Shown: positions 16,991 to 26,466 of the stretch, piece after piece
Layout of the letters: each line of letters begins with the position of its first letter
How positions within the stretch are numbered: the stretch's first letter is position 1
Source of the DNA: Streptomyces sp. NBC_00442
GTDB taxonomy: Bacteria > Actinomycetota > Actinomycetes > Streptomycetales > Streptomycetaceae
DNA: 64,000 nt
Reading direction: 5' to 3'
NCBI RefSeq assembly: GCF_036014195.1
Contig: NZ_CP107918.1
Location: 1,860,001 to 1,924,000 of the forward strand
The notes under the pieces: generated by a model
The model's input: only the letters and a program-made list of their open reading frames with translations
Told to the model about the DNA's origin: nothing
Databases searched by the model: none
Program-made: the position numbers and the translations under genes

Positions 16991-17470
16991 TCACCGCAGC
17001 GCGGCCCGGCGCTCGATCTCGCGGAAGAACGCGCGGGTCCGGCGCGGGCCGAGCAGCCGTCGGTAGGCGTACTGCACGGGGCCCAGGGCGGCGGGCCTGA
17101 TCGCGCCGCAGACCGCGAACCGCGTCCCGCCGTCGCCGTCCGGCTCGGCCGCCATGCCCATGGTCACGAGCCGGGACTGCATCAGACACCAGCCGCGCCC
17201 GAGCCGCACCTCGAAGTCGCCCCGCAGCCCCATCACGTCGACCGCACGGGCCGTCTTGCGCGCACTGTCGCCGGGCGTCACCCGGAACTCCCTTACGAAG
17301 GAAAGGAGATGGGGAAGTTCGCCCTCCAGGTCGGCGACGACCGCCCACACCTGGTCGAAGGGCAGGCCGATGCGGCGTTCGACGTAGAGCGGGGCGCGCA
17401 GACCGGCGCTCAGCACGCGCAGCCGGGCCACAGCGCTCGCGCCGCCAGAGGGGGATGTCACCGCGTCCAC
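16991..17470 (-). CDS. SRPBCC (START-like) family protein
   Basis: 159 residues starting with GTG. The segment YVERRIGLPFDQVWAVVADLEGELPHLLSFVREFRV is typical of the first strand and helix of polyketide-cyclase/START-like lipid-binding folds. Later strands and a long C-terminal helix (RRTRAFFREIERRAAL) fit. It overlaps the ECF sigma gene by 13 bp and follows it on the same strand, so it may be a target or partner. No catalytic residues can be named. Confidence 0.65.
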   Translation of the reverse strand: MDAVTSPSGGASAVARLRVLSAGLRAPLYVERRIGLPFDQVWAVVADLEGELPHLLSFVREFRVTPGDSARKTARAVDVMGLRGDFEVRLGRGWCLMQSRLVTMGMAAEPDGDGGTRFAVCGAIRPAALGPVQYAYRRLLGPRRTRAFFREIERRAALR

Positions 17471-17994
17471 GCCTTCCGGAAGGAGGAACGGGCCCTGCTC
17501 AGCCGTGACTTCACGGTGCCCTCGGGTATGTCGAGCAGCTCGGCCATGGCGCGCTCATCGAGCCCCTCCAGCTCGCGCAGCACCAGTACAGTGCGCTGCT
17601 GAACGGGCATCCTGGCGAGCAAGTCGCGCACCTCGGAAGGGAGTTGCGCGGTGTCGGCCCGCGGCAGCAGGTCTCGCAGCCGGGCGATCTGCGCGGGGTC
17701 GGCGGGGCTCTCCCCCGCCGACCGTCGCGCCACCCGCATGGCCTCGCGCACGGTGACCGCGCGCACCCACCCGTAGAACGCGAGTGGATCGCGCAGCCCC
17801 CGCAGTCCCCTGAACACGGCCAGCAGCGACTCCTGCACGGCGTCTTCGGTGCCACCCGGGGCGATGGGCGCGCACAGCCGGGCGACGTACGGCGTGACGA
17901 GCTTGAGCAGGTCGTCCATGGCCAGCGCGTCCCCGCTCCTGGCCGCCCGGACGAGCGGCGCCGCGGTGTCCCAGGGCCTTATGTCGTCATCCAT
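17458..17994 (-). CDS. ECF-type RNA polymerase sigma factor
   Basis: 178 residues. Region 2 is visible as DDLLKLVTPYVARLCAPIAPGGTEDAVQESLLAVFRGLRGLRDPLAFYGWV and region 4 as MPVQQRTVLVLRELEGLDERAMAELLDIPEGTVKSRLSRARS. No anti-sigma gene is adjacent; the SRPBCC gene overlaps its 3' end. The start may also be at 18003, four residues earlier. It probably directs a small regulon; no target promoter can be named. Confidence 0.88.
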   Translation of the reverse strand: MDDDIRPWDTAAPLVRAARSGDALAMDDLLKLVTPYVARLCAPIAPGGTEDAVQESLLAVFRGLRGLRDPLAFYGWVRAVTVREAMRVARRSAGESPADPAQIARLRDLLPRADTAQLPSEVRDLLARMPVQQRTVLVLRELEGLDERAMAELLDIPEGTVKSRLSRARSSFRKAWTR

Positions 17995-18029
17995 CGCCGC
18001 CAAGATAGCGGGCCCGGCGGACAGGAAAC

Positions 18030-18067
18030 CGCCCCCGTCCTCGGTTGGGGGACCAAGGACGGGGGCG
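18030..18067 (-). terminator. pruA terminator
   Basis: A 12-bp perfect stem CGCCCCCGTCCT/AGGACGGGGGCG with flanking AAAC/GTTT bases lies 24 bp past the pruA stop and 36 bp upstream of the sigma-factor start. Confidence 0.75.
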
Positions 18068-18090
18068 GGGTTTCGGTGCGGCTACGGCCG

Positions 18091-19722
18091 TCAGCCCATG
18101 TGCGGGTAGCCGTAGTCGGTCGGCGGGACCAGCGTCTCCTTGATGGCGCGGGTCAGCGTCCAGCGCATCAGGTTCTGCGGAGCGCCGGCCTTGTCGTTGG
18201 TGCCGGACGCGCGGCCGCCACCGAAGGGCTGCTGGCCGACGACGGCGCCGGTCGACTTGTCGTTGATGTAGAAGTTGCCCGCCGCGTAGCGGAGCTTGTC
18301 CATCGTGTACGCGGCCGCGGCACGGTCGTTGGAGATGACGGCGCCGGTCAGGGCGTAGTCGGAAGCCGACTCCATCTGCTCCAGCATCGCGTCGTACTCG
18401 GCGTCGTCGTAGACGTGGATCGCGAGGATCGGGCCGAAGTACTCGGTCGTGAAGACCTCGTTGGCCGGGTCGGTGCACTCGATGACGGTCGGGCGCACGA
18501 AGTAGCCCACCGAGTCGTCGTAGCTGCCGCCCGCGACGATCGTGCAGGAGGCGTCGGCCTTCGCCCGGTCGATCGCGGCCTTGTTCTTCGCGAAGGAGCG
18601 CTCGTCGATGACCGCGCCGATGAAGTTCGACAGGTCGGTGACGTCACCCATGGAGATGCCGTCGACCTCGGCCGCGAACTCCTCCTTGAAGCCGTCGTTC
18701 CAGATCGAGGCCGGAACGTAGGCGCGCGAGGACGCGGAGCACTTCTGGCCCTGGTACTCGAAGGAGCCACGGGTCAGCGCGGTCTTCAGGACGGCTCGGT
18801 CGGCGCTGGGGTGCGCGACGACGAAGTCCTTGCCGCCGGTCTCGCCGACCAGACGCGGGTAGGTGCGGTACTTCTCGATGTTCGTGCCGACGGTCTTCCA
18901 CAGGTGCTGGAAGGTCTTGGTCGAACCCGTGAAGTGGATGCCGGCCAGGTCGCGGTGGTTGAGGGCGACCTCGGAGACGGCCAGGCCGTCACCGGTCACC
19001 AGGTTGATGACGCCCTTGGGCAGACCGGCCTCCTCCAGGAGCTGCATGAGCAGCACGGCGGCGTGGGTCTGCGTCGGGGACGGCTTCCACACGACGACGT
19101 TGCCCATCAGGGCCGGGGCGGTCGGCAGGTTGCCCGCGATGGCCGTGAAGTTGAACGGCGTGATCGCGTAGACGAAGCCTTCGAGCGGGCGGTGGTCCAT
19201 GCGGTTCCACACGCCCGGGGAGTTCGCCGGGGGCTGCTCGGCGAGCAGGTTGCGGGCGTAGTGGACGTTGAAGCGCCAGAAGTCGACGAGCTCGCAGGGG
19301 GTGTCGATCTCGGCCTGCTGGGCGGTCTTCGACTGGCCCAGCATGGTGGAGGCGGCCAGCGTCTCGCGCCAGGGGCCCGACAGCAGCTCGGCGGCGCGCA
19401 GGATGATCGCGGCGCGGTCGTCGAAGGACATCGCGCGCCAGGCCGGGGCGGCGGCGAGGGCGGCGTCGACCGCGTCCTTGGCGTCCTGCTCGGTGGCGTT
19501 GGCGTAGGTGCCGATGACGGCGCGGTGGTTGTGCGGCTGCACGACGTCGAAGCGCTCGCCGCCGCCCATCCGCCGCTCACCGTTGATGGTCATCGGCAGG
19601 TCGACGGGGTTCTCGGCCAGCTCCTTGAGCTTGGCCTCCAGACGGGCGCGCTCCGGGGAACCAGGGGCGTAGCCGTGCACCGGCTCGTTGACCGGGGTGG
19701 GGACCTGGGTCACAGCGTCCAT
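18091..19722 (-). CDS. pruA: L-glutamate gamma-semialdehyde (1-pyrroline-5-carboxylate) dehydrogenase
   Basis: 543 residues of the aldehyde dehydrogenase superfamily, monofunctional P5CDH type. It oxidises glutamate semialdehyde to glutamate with NAD as the second step of proline catabolism. Landmarks are ITPFNFTAIAGNLPTAPALMGN, the general-base Glu in LVGETGGKDF, the catalytic Cys in FEYQGQKCSASSR, and EYFGPILAIHVY. It follows the proline dehydrogenase gene by 84 bp on the same strand, forming a put operon, and is closed by a strong hairpin. Confidence 0.96.
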   Translation of the reverse strand: MDAVTQVPTPVNEPVHGYAPGSPERARLEAKLKELAENPVDLPMTINGERRMGGGERFDVVQPHNHRAVIGTYANATEQDAKDAVDAALAAAPAWRAMSFDDRAAIILRAAELLSGPWRETLAASTMLGQSKTAQQAEIDTPCELVDFWRFNVHYARNLLAEQPPANSPGVWNRMDHRPLEGFVYAITPFNFTAIAGNLPTAPALMGNVVVWKPSPTQTHAAVLLMQLLEEAGLPKGVINLVTGDGLAVSEVALNHRDLAGIHFTGSTKTFQHLWKTVGTNIEKYRTYPRLVGETGGKDFVVAHPSADRAVLKTALTRGSFEYQGQKCSASSRAYVPASIWNDGFKEEFAAEVDGISMGDVTDLSNFIGAVIDERSFAKNKAAIDRAKADASCTIVAGGSYDDSVGYFVRPTVIECTDPANEVFTTEYFGPILAIHVYDDAEYDAMLEQMESASDYALTGAVISNDRAAAAYTMDKLRYAAGNFYINDKSTGAVVGQQPFGGGRASGTNDKAGAPQNLMRWTLTRAIKETLVPPTDYGYPHMG

Positions 19723-19806
19723 GATTCCTTGACTCCTTCGTGAGGGGTGTTCGGGTGAAGGGAGGCTCGGGGCCTGTCCGAAAAGATCCGTGGTCCTGGT
19801 GGACGT

Positions 19807-20733
19807 CTAGTTCTTGGTGATCATCGAGCGGACGAAGAACAGCAGGTTGGCCGGCTTCTCCGCGAGGCGCCGCATGAAGTATCCGTACCAGTCGGTGCCG
19901 TACGCCGTGTAGACGCGCATCCGGTGGCCCTCGGCGGCGAGCCGCAGGTGCTCCTCGCCGCGGATCCCGTACAGCATCTGGAACTCGTACTCGTCCAGCT
20001 TGCGCCCGGCCCGCCGCGCGAGCTCCTGGCCGATGGCTATCAGGCGCGGGTCGTGGGACCCGATCATCGGGTAGCCCTCGCCCTCCATCAGGATCCTCAG
20101 GATGCGGACGTACGCCTTGTCGATCTCGGCCTTGTTCTGGTAAGCGACCTCGGCGGGCTCCTTGTAGGCGCCCTTCACGATGCGCACCCGGCTGCCGGCG
20201 TCGGCCAGGCGGCGGGCGTCGGCCTCGGTGCGGAAGAGGTAGGCCTGGATGACGCAGCCCGTCTGCGGGAAGTCCTTCCGCAGCTCCTCGTGGATGGCGA
20301 ACATCGAGTCGAGGGTGGTGTGGTCCTCGGCGTCCAGGGTGACCGTGGTGCCGATCGCGGCGGCGGCCTCGACGACCGGGCGCACATTGGCGAGCGCCAG
20401 CTCGTGGCCGCCTTCGAGGGACTGGCCGAACATGGAGAGCTTCACCGACATCTCGGCCTTGGTGCCGTGGCCGAGGTCCCCCAGCCGCCCGATGAGCTCC
20501 AGGTAGGCGTCGCGGGCGTGGGCGGCCTGCGCGGGGGTGGTGATGTCCTCGCCCACCACGTCCAGGGTGAGCTCCAGGCCCTTGCCGACCATTTCCTCGA
20601 CGATGCGGACCACCTGGTCGACGCTCTCACCGGGGATGAACCGGTTCACCACGGGCTTGGTCACCGGGGCGGCCGAAACAAGCTTGCGCATCTTGTCGCT
20701 GCGCGACGCGGCGAGGATCACGGGACCCAGCAC
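19807..20733 (-). CDS. proline dehydrogenase
   Basis: 308 residues, a monofunctional FAD TIM-barrel PRODH. It oxidises L-proline to P5C and feeds electrons to quinones. Recognisable motifs are LTLDVVGEDITT, TLDAEDHTTLDSMF, the flavin-site RIVKGAYKEPAEVAY, SHDPRLIAIG, EFQMLYGIRGEEH and YTAYGTDWYGYFMRRLAEKP. First gene of the put operon. It is divergent from the PucR gene 200 bp away, which is the likely activator. Confidence 0.96.
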   Translation of the reverse strand: MLGPVILAASRSDKMRKLVSAAPVTKPVVNRFIPGESVDQVVRIVEEMVGKGLELTLDVVGEDITTPAQAAHARDAYLELIGRLGDLGHGTKAEMSVKLSMFGQSLEGGHELALANVRPVVEAAAAIGTTVTLDAEDHTTLDSMFAIHEELRKDFPQTGCVIQAYLFRTEADARRLADAGSRVRIVKGAYKEPAEVAYQNKAEIDKAYVRILRILMEGEGYPMIGSHDPRLIAIGQELARRAGRKLDEYEFQMLYGIRGEEHLRLAAEGHRMRVYTAYGTDWYGYFMRRLAEKPANLLFFVRSMITKN

Positions 20734-20865
20734 GGGGCACCTCCACGGAAAGAACTAGACGGGGCCGCGACCGGGCCGGGGGGACGAGGGCCGTCTTCCC
20801 GGGGTGCCGGCGACGGCACGGAGAACCACCGTGAAACCTAGGGATCTCCACGATCCTCGGCCATC

Positions 20866-20875
20866 GACAGCTGTC
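20866..20875. promoter_or_regulatory. GACAGCTGTC palindrome between putative put operon and pucR
   Basis: A perfect 10-bp palindrome, with a GGATC...GATCC inverted repeat 10 bp to its left (20842-20856). Located in the divergent promoter region, it may be the PucR binding site. Based only on symmetry and position. Confidence 0.35.
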
Positions 20876-20934
20876 ACGCATCCGTGGCCCGGATCTCATA
20901 CATATGTCTGAAGCGGCGGGCGTGATGGGTGAGA

Positions 20935-22104
20935 ATGGCTTCCGTGAAGAGCGACTACCAGGATCTGGTCGATGAAATCTCGGCGCTGCTCGGGGGCGCG
21001 GTCACGCTGGAGAACCGGGATTTCGGGCTCATCGCCTTCGGCGCCCACGACTCCGAGAGCGATTTCGGCGAGCTCACCCTCGACCCGGTGCGCACCCGTT
21101 CCATCCTGACCAGGAAGTCGACGCCGGCCGTCCGGTCCTGGTTCGAGGGCTTCGGCATCACCCGCGCCACCGGCCCGGTCCGCATCCCGGCCGCGCCCGA
21201 CGCGGGGGTTCTGCGCGGCCGGATCTGCCTGCCGGTACGCCATCGGGGCGTCGCCCTCGGCTACGTCTGGCTGCTCGACGACGAGCCGGGCCCCGGCGAG
21301 GAGAAGCTGGCCGCGGCGATGGAGGTCGCCGCGCGGATCGGGGTGCTGCTCGCCGACGAGGCCCAGGCCGGCTCGGACCTCACCCGCGAGTTCCGTGCGG
21401 CGCTGACCGCGGAGCGCGGCCCGCAGCACGACGCGGCGACGGCGGCCCTGACGGCGGCGCTCGGGCCCGACGCGGAGGGCCTGCACGCGCTGGTGTGCGT
21501 GGCACCCTGGCCGGCCGCCGACGCCCCTTCGGCCCGTACGGTGGCGGGCGCGGCGGCGGTGTGCACGCTGGCGCCGGAGCCCGCGGGGCCGGGCGGGGGG
21601 CAGTGGCTCGCCGCGCTCGTACGCCTGCGCTCGGCGGACGCGCTCGCCCCGGCGAGGACCGCCGCGGAACGGCTGCGGGGCGATGCGGGACCGGGCGCCG
21701 CGGCCGGAGTGGCCCTGGCCCGCCGCGGCCTCGCCGACCTCGCGCTCTCCCGCCGCGAGGCAACCGCCGCCGCACGAGCGGCACTTGCCGAGCCCCGGCT
21801 CGGCCCGGTGGCCCAGTGGTCGGGCATCGGCCCGTACCGCATGCTGACGGCGCTGCCCCCCGCACACGGCCAGGACCCGGCGGTACGCACCCTGTTGACC
21901 GCCCCGCACGCCGAACTCGCGCACACCGCAGAGGTGTTCCTCGACTGCGCCGGCCAGGCGGGCCGCGCGGCGGCCGCCCTCGGCATCCACCGCCAGACCC
22001 TCTACTACCGCCTCTCGCGCGTCGAACACCTCACCGGCCTCGACCTGGACCAGGGCGAGGACCGGCTCCTGCTGCACATGGCCCTGAAGGCGGCACGGCT
22101 CTGA
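20935..22104 (+). CDS. PucR-family regulator of proline catabolism (probable)
   Basis: 389 residues. An N-terminal GAF-like sensory region ([19 protein letters not shown]) and a middle CdaR/GGDEF-like domain lead to the C-terminal PucR HTH ([52 protein letters not shown]). Three starts are possible: GTG 20929, ATG 20935 and GTG 20944; none has a clear ribosome site. Its place opposite the proline dehydrogenase is conserved in Streptomyces as I recall, which supports a role as proline-responsive activator. Confidence 0.85.
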   Translation: MASVKSDYQDLVDEISALLGGAVTLENRDFGLIAFGAHDSESDFGELTLDPVRTRSILTRKSTPAVRSWFEGFGITRATGPVRIPAAPDAGVLRGRICLPVRHRGVALGYVWLLDDEPGPGEEKLAAAMEVAARIGVLLADEAQAGSDLTREFRAALTAERGPQHDAATAALTAALGPDAEGLHALVCVAPWPAADAPSARTVAGAAAVCTLAPEPAGPGGGQWLAALVRLRSADALAPARTAAERLRGDAGPGAAAGVALARRGLADLALSRREATAAARAALAEPRLGPVAQWSGIGPYRMLTALPPAHGQDPAVRTLLTAPHAELAHTAEVFLDCAGQAGRAAAALGIHRQTLYYRLSRVEHLTGLDLDQGEDRLLLHMALKAARL

Positions 22105-22119
22105 GGGCCGCTACGGCCC
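22105..22119 (+). terminator. hairpin immediately after pucR
   Basis: GGGCCG-CTA-CGGCCC begins on the base after the pucR stop and lies between two convergent genes. No U tract is present. Confidence 0.4.
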
Positions 22120-22209
22120 ACGGTCGGCGAGGCCGCCCTCGCCGGCCTCACACCCTCGGCGCGGGATGCTCGACCGAGCGGGCCACGCGGGGCCCGTCGC
22201 GCCCTCGGC

Positions 22210-22809
22210 TCAGCTCTCGCCGCGCTCCAGGTCGCCGTCGATCCCCATGACGATCCTCAGCCCCTCGGTGAGGTCGCGCGCCGAGGGGGCCGTGGCGGGG
22301 TCGACCATCCACTGCACCATCACGCCGGCGAGCAGCGCCTGGTAGAACGTGCCGGCGAGCCGCGCCCGCTCGGGGTCCGCGTTCTCGTCGAGGCCGAGGA
22401 AGCCTTCCGCGAGGCCGGTGCGGCCCTCCACCTGGGGCCCCGCGAGGGCCTTTTGGAGGTCGGGGTCGCTGTCGAGCCGGGAGACGATCTCCATCTGGAG
22501 CTTCCAGACCGGCCGGCTCTGCTCGTAGGAGTCGATGACCTTGGCCCAGCCCCGCTCGAAGCGTTCCAGCGGCGGCAGGTCCTCGGGTTCGGCGGCGTCC
22601 GCACGGCCATCGGCGACCGCGTCGCCCCACTCCTCGGTCAGCTTCAGGAAGGCGAGGTTGAGCAGCGCTTCCTTGGAGCCGTAGTGGTAGCCGATGGAGG
22701 CCAGATTGGTGCCGGACTCGGCGACGATGTCGCGGGCGGTGGTGCGGGCGTAGCCCTTCTCCAGCAAGCAGCGCTTGGCGCCTTCGAGCAGATCCTCACG
22801 GTGTCCCAT
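22210..22809 (-). CDS. TetR-family regulator
   Basis: 199 residues. The N-terminal HTH (LLEGAKRCLLEKGYARTTARDIVAESGTNLASIGYHYGSKEALLNLAF) is clear. The C-terminal domain with a conserved-looking FERGWAKVIDSYEQSRPVWKLQMEIVSR resembles many actinobacterial TetR proteins of unknown ligand. No gene is divergent next to it, so autoregulation through the 22845-22856 repeat is plausible while other targets lie elsewhere. Confidence 0.92.
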   Translation of the reverse strand: MGHREDLLEGAKRCLLEKGYARTTARDIVAESGTNLASIGYHYGSKEALLNLAFLKLTEEWGDAVADGRADAAEPEDLPPLERFERGWAKVIDSYEQSRPVWKLQMEIVSRLDSDPDLQKALAGPQVEGRTGLAEGFLGLDENADPERARLAGTFYQALLAGVMVQWMVDPATAPSARDLTEGLRIVMGIDGDLERGES

Positions 22810-22844
22810 GACAGCAGCGTACCCGGCGTGCAGACATCCGTCTA

Positions 22845-22856
22845 AGACAAGTGTCT
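22845..22856. promoter_or_regulatory. AGACA-AG-TGTCT inverted repeat upstream of tetR
   Basis: A five-base inverted repeat around a two-base centre lies 36 bp upstream of the TetR start. A half copy (AGACA) occurs at 22832-22836. Candidate TetR operator. Confidence 0.4.
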
Positions 22857-22908
22857 AGGACGGCTCCGCGGGCCGGGTACGGGTGCGCCGGAGGTGGCGG
22901 CCGGTCGG

Positions 22909-24501
22909 TCAGTCGGTGAGGTTCACCGAGCGGGCCGAGTTGGCGCCGATCTCCGCGGCGACCTCGGCGAGGACGTTCTGCGGGATGGTGTCGTCGACGG
23001 TCAGCACGGCGAGCGCCTCGCCGCCCTCCTCCGCGCGCGCCACCTGCATGCCGGCGATGTTGAGCCCGGCCTCGCCGAGGACGCGGCCCACGGTGCCGAC
23101 GATGCCGGGACGGTCCTCGTAGCGCAGCACGATCATGTGGTCCGCGAGCGCGAGCTCCACGTCGAACTCGCCGATCGCGACGACCTTCTGGAGGTGCTTG
23201 GGGCCGGCCAGGGTGCCGGAGACCGACACCTCCTCGCCGTCCGACAGCGTGCCGCGCACGGTCACCACGTTGCGGTGGTTGGGGGACTCGCTCGACGTGG
23301 TCAGGCGCACCTCGACACCGCGCTCCTGCGCGAACAGCGGGGCGTTGACGTAGGAGACCGTCTCGTCCACCACGTCCTCGAACACGCCCTTGAGCGCCGA
23401 GAGTTCGAGCACCTTCACATCGTGCTGGGTGATCTCGCCGTACACCTCGACGTCGAGACGGACCGCGACCTCGCCCGCGAGCGCGGTGAAGATGCGGCCG
23501 AGACGCTCGGCGAGCGGCAGGCCGGGCTTCACGTCCTCGGCGATGACGCCGCCCTGGACGTTGACCGCGTCGGGCACGAGCTCGCCCGCGAGCGCGAGGC
23601 GTACGGACTTGGCGACGGCGATGCCGGCCTTCTCCTGGGCCTCGTCGGTGGAGGCGCCCAGGTGCGGGGTGCAGACGACCTGGTCGAGCTCGAAGAGCGG
23701 GGAGTCCGTGCAGGGCTCCTTCGCGTACACGTCCAGTCCGGCGCCCGCGACGCGGCCCTCCTTGAGGGCCGAGTACAGCGCGGCCTCGTCCACGATGCCG
23801 CCGCGCGCCGCGTTCACGATCCGCACGTGCGGCTGCACCTTGTGCAGCGCCTCGTCGCCGATCAGGCCGAGCGTCTCGGGGGTCTTGGGCAGGTGCACGG
23901 TGATGAAGTCGGAGGCTTCGAGCAGCTCGTCGAGGGAGAGGAGCTTGACGCCCATCTGCGCGGCGCGGGCCGGCTGCACATAGGGGTCGTACGCGACGAT
24001 CTTCATGCCGAAGGCCGACATGCGCTGCGCGACCAGGACGCCGATGCGGCCGAGGCCGACGACGCCGAGGGTCTTCTCGCTCAGCTCGACGCCCGTGTAC
24101 TTGCTCCGCTTCCACTCGCCGTTCTTCAGCGCGGTGTTGGCCTGCGGAATGTTGCGCGCGGTGGCGACGAGGAGGCCGCAGGCGAGCTCGGCGGCGGTGA
24201 CGATGTTGGAGGTCGGGGCGTTCACGACCATCACGCCGGCCTTGGTGGCGGCGGACACGTCCACGTTGTCCAGGCCGACACCGGCGCGGGCGACGACCCG
24301 CAGCTTCTTGGCGGCGGCGACGGCCTCCGCGTCCACCTTGGTGGCCGAGCGGATCAGGATCGCGTCGACGTCGGCGATGGCGGGCAGCAGCTCCGCGCGG
24401 TCGGCTCCGTTGCAGTGCCGGATCTCGAAGTCCGGCCCGAGGGCGTCGACGGTGGCGGGCGACAGCTCTTCAGCGATGAGTACGACAGGTTTCGAGCTCA
24501 C
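22909..24501 (-). CDS. serA: D-3-phosphoglycerate dehydrogenase, long ACT-containing form
   Basis: 530 residues. It oxidises 3-phosphoglycerate with NAD as the first step of serine synthesis. The Rossmann motif GVVGLGRIGVLVAQR, the active-site Arg in NAARGGIVDEAAL and the His in TPHLGASTDEAQEKAG are visible. The C-terminal 200 residues hold the allosteric substrate-binding and ACT domains (IVLRYEDRPGIVGTVGRVLGEAGLNIAGMQVAR) typical of serine-inhibited type I enzymes. GTG at 24501 is preferred: GAGGA lies about 8 bp upstream and HVSSKPVVL is the family N-terminus. Confidence 0.96.
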   Translation of the reverse strand: MSSKPVVLIAEELSPATVDALGPDFEIRHCNGADRAELLPAIADVDAILIRSATKVDAEAVAAAKKLRVVARAGVGLDNVDVSAATKAGVMVVNAPTSNIVTAAELACGLLVATARNIPQANTALKNGEWKRSKYTGVELSEKTLGVVGLGRIGVLVAQRMSAFGMKIVAYDPYVQPARAAQMGVKLLSLDELLEASDFITVHLPKTPETLGLIGDEALHKVQPHVRIVNAARGGIVDEAALYSALKEGRVAGAGLDVYAKEPCTDSPLFELDQVVCTPHLGASTDEAQEKAGIAVAKSVRLALAGELVPDAVNVQGGVIAEDVKPGLPLAERLGRIFTALAGEVAVRLDVEVYGEITQHDVKVLELSALKGVFEDVVDETVSYVNAPLFAQERGVEVRLTTSSESPNHRNVVTVRGTLSDGEEVSVSGTLAGPKHLQKVVAIGEFDVELALADHMIVLRYEDRPGIVGTVGRVLGEAGLNIAGMQVARAEEGGEALAVLTVDDTIPQNVLAEVAAEIGANSARSVNLTD

Positions 24502-24802
24502 GTGGGTCCTCACTGAATCCTTTGCGGACGGCCGTCCCGACGGCCGCAGGCGGTGGAGGGGAAACGGCACCGGGGAAGTCGAGGCGTGCCTGCAATTCCT
24601 CGGGGTCGCTGTGCCGCGTGGAAGACGCACGACGCTGTGGGCCTGACGCGTAGGTGTTGCTGAGCAGTGTAGTGCCGCTCCCCCGAAGGTTTTCCTCCGC
24701 GAAGGCAGGATCACCCGATGGGGGTTGGACGCGGTGTCCAGGGCCGTGCGATACCAGCGGGGTCGGACACCGACACTGTGTCCGACCCCGCTGACAGAAG
24801 GC
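24502..24802. other. serA upstream region and ilvC 3' region (301 bp)
   Basis: No gene is seen. On the minus strand a TACACT hexamer (24666-24671) could be the serA -10 element, giving a leader of about 160 nt before GTG 24501; the -35 match is poor. The ilvC terminator hairpin (24755-24793) lies beyond it. No riboswitch consensus was recognised. Confidence 0.4.
24755..24793 (-). terminator. ilvC / ilv operon terminator
   Basis: A 16-bp perfect stem CAGCGGGGTCGGACAC/GTGTCCGACCCCGCTG with a 7-nt loop, 9 bp past the ilvC stop. It is among the strongest hairpins in the window and probably ends the ilvBNC transcript before serA. Confidence 0.85.
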
Positions 24803-25912
<1,110 letters not shown>

Positions 25913-26440
25913 TCAGGCGCTGCGGTCCAGGGCGCGCAGCGAGCGGTCCGTGATGGACCGGGCGCCGCGCCCTATGGCGATCGTGCCGGACTGGACGAGC
26001 TCCTTGATGCCGAACTGCTCCAGCATCTTCAGCATCGCCTCCAGCTTGTCGGCGCCGCCGGTGGCCTCGATGGTCACGGCCTCGGGCGAGACGTCCACGG
26101 TCTTGGCGCGGAACAGCTGGACGATCTCGACGATCTGGGAGCGCGTTTCGTTGTCGGCACGCACCTTCACCAGGACGAGCTCGCGCTGGATCGCAGCGCT
26201 GGGCTCGAGTTCGACGATCTTCAGGACGTTGACCAGCTTGTTGAGCTGCTTGGTCACCTGCTCCAGGGGCAGGTCCTCGACACTGACCACGATGGTGATG
26301 CGGGAGATGTCGGGGTGTTCGGTGACACCGACCGCGAGCGAGTCGATGTTGAAGCCGCGGCGGGAGAACAGCGCGGCGATCCGGGCCAGGATGCCGGGGG
26401 TGTTCTCGACCAGGACCGAGAGCGTGTGCTTGGTGGACAT
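25913..26440 (-). CDS. ilvN: acetolactate synthase small (regulatory) subunit
   Basis: 175 residues. The ACT domain at 3-75 (HTLSVLVENTPGILARIAALFSRRGFNIDSLAVG) binds valine for feedback inhibition, followed by the conserved C-terminal ALS domain. It pairs with the IlvB catalytic subunit encoded 26 bp upstream. ATG at 26440 is the family start MSTKHTLSVLVEN. Confidence 0.97.
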   Translation of the reverse strand: MSTKHTLSVLVENTPGILARIAALFSRRGFNIDSLAVGVTEHPDISRITIVVSVEDLPLEQVTKQLNKLVNVLKIVELEPSAAIQRELVLVKVRADNETRSQIVEIVQLFRAKTVDVSPEAVTIEATGGADKLEAMLKMLEQFGIKELVQSGTIAIGRGARSITDRSLRALDRSA

Positions 26441-26466
26441 GAGCCTCTTACCTCTTCCTACAGCTC

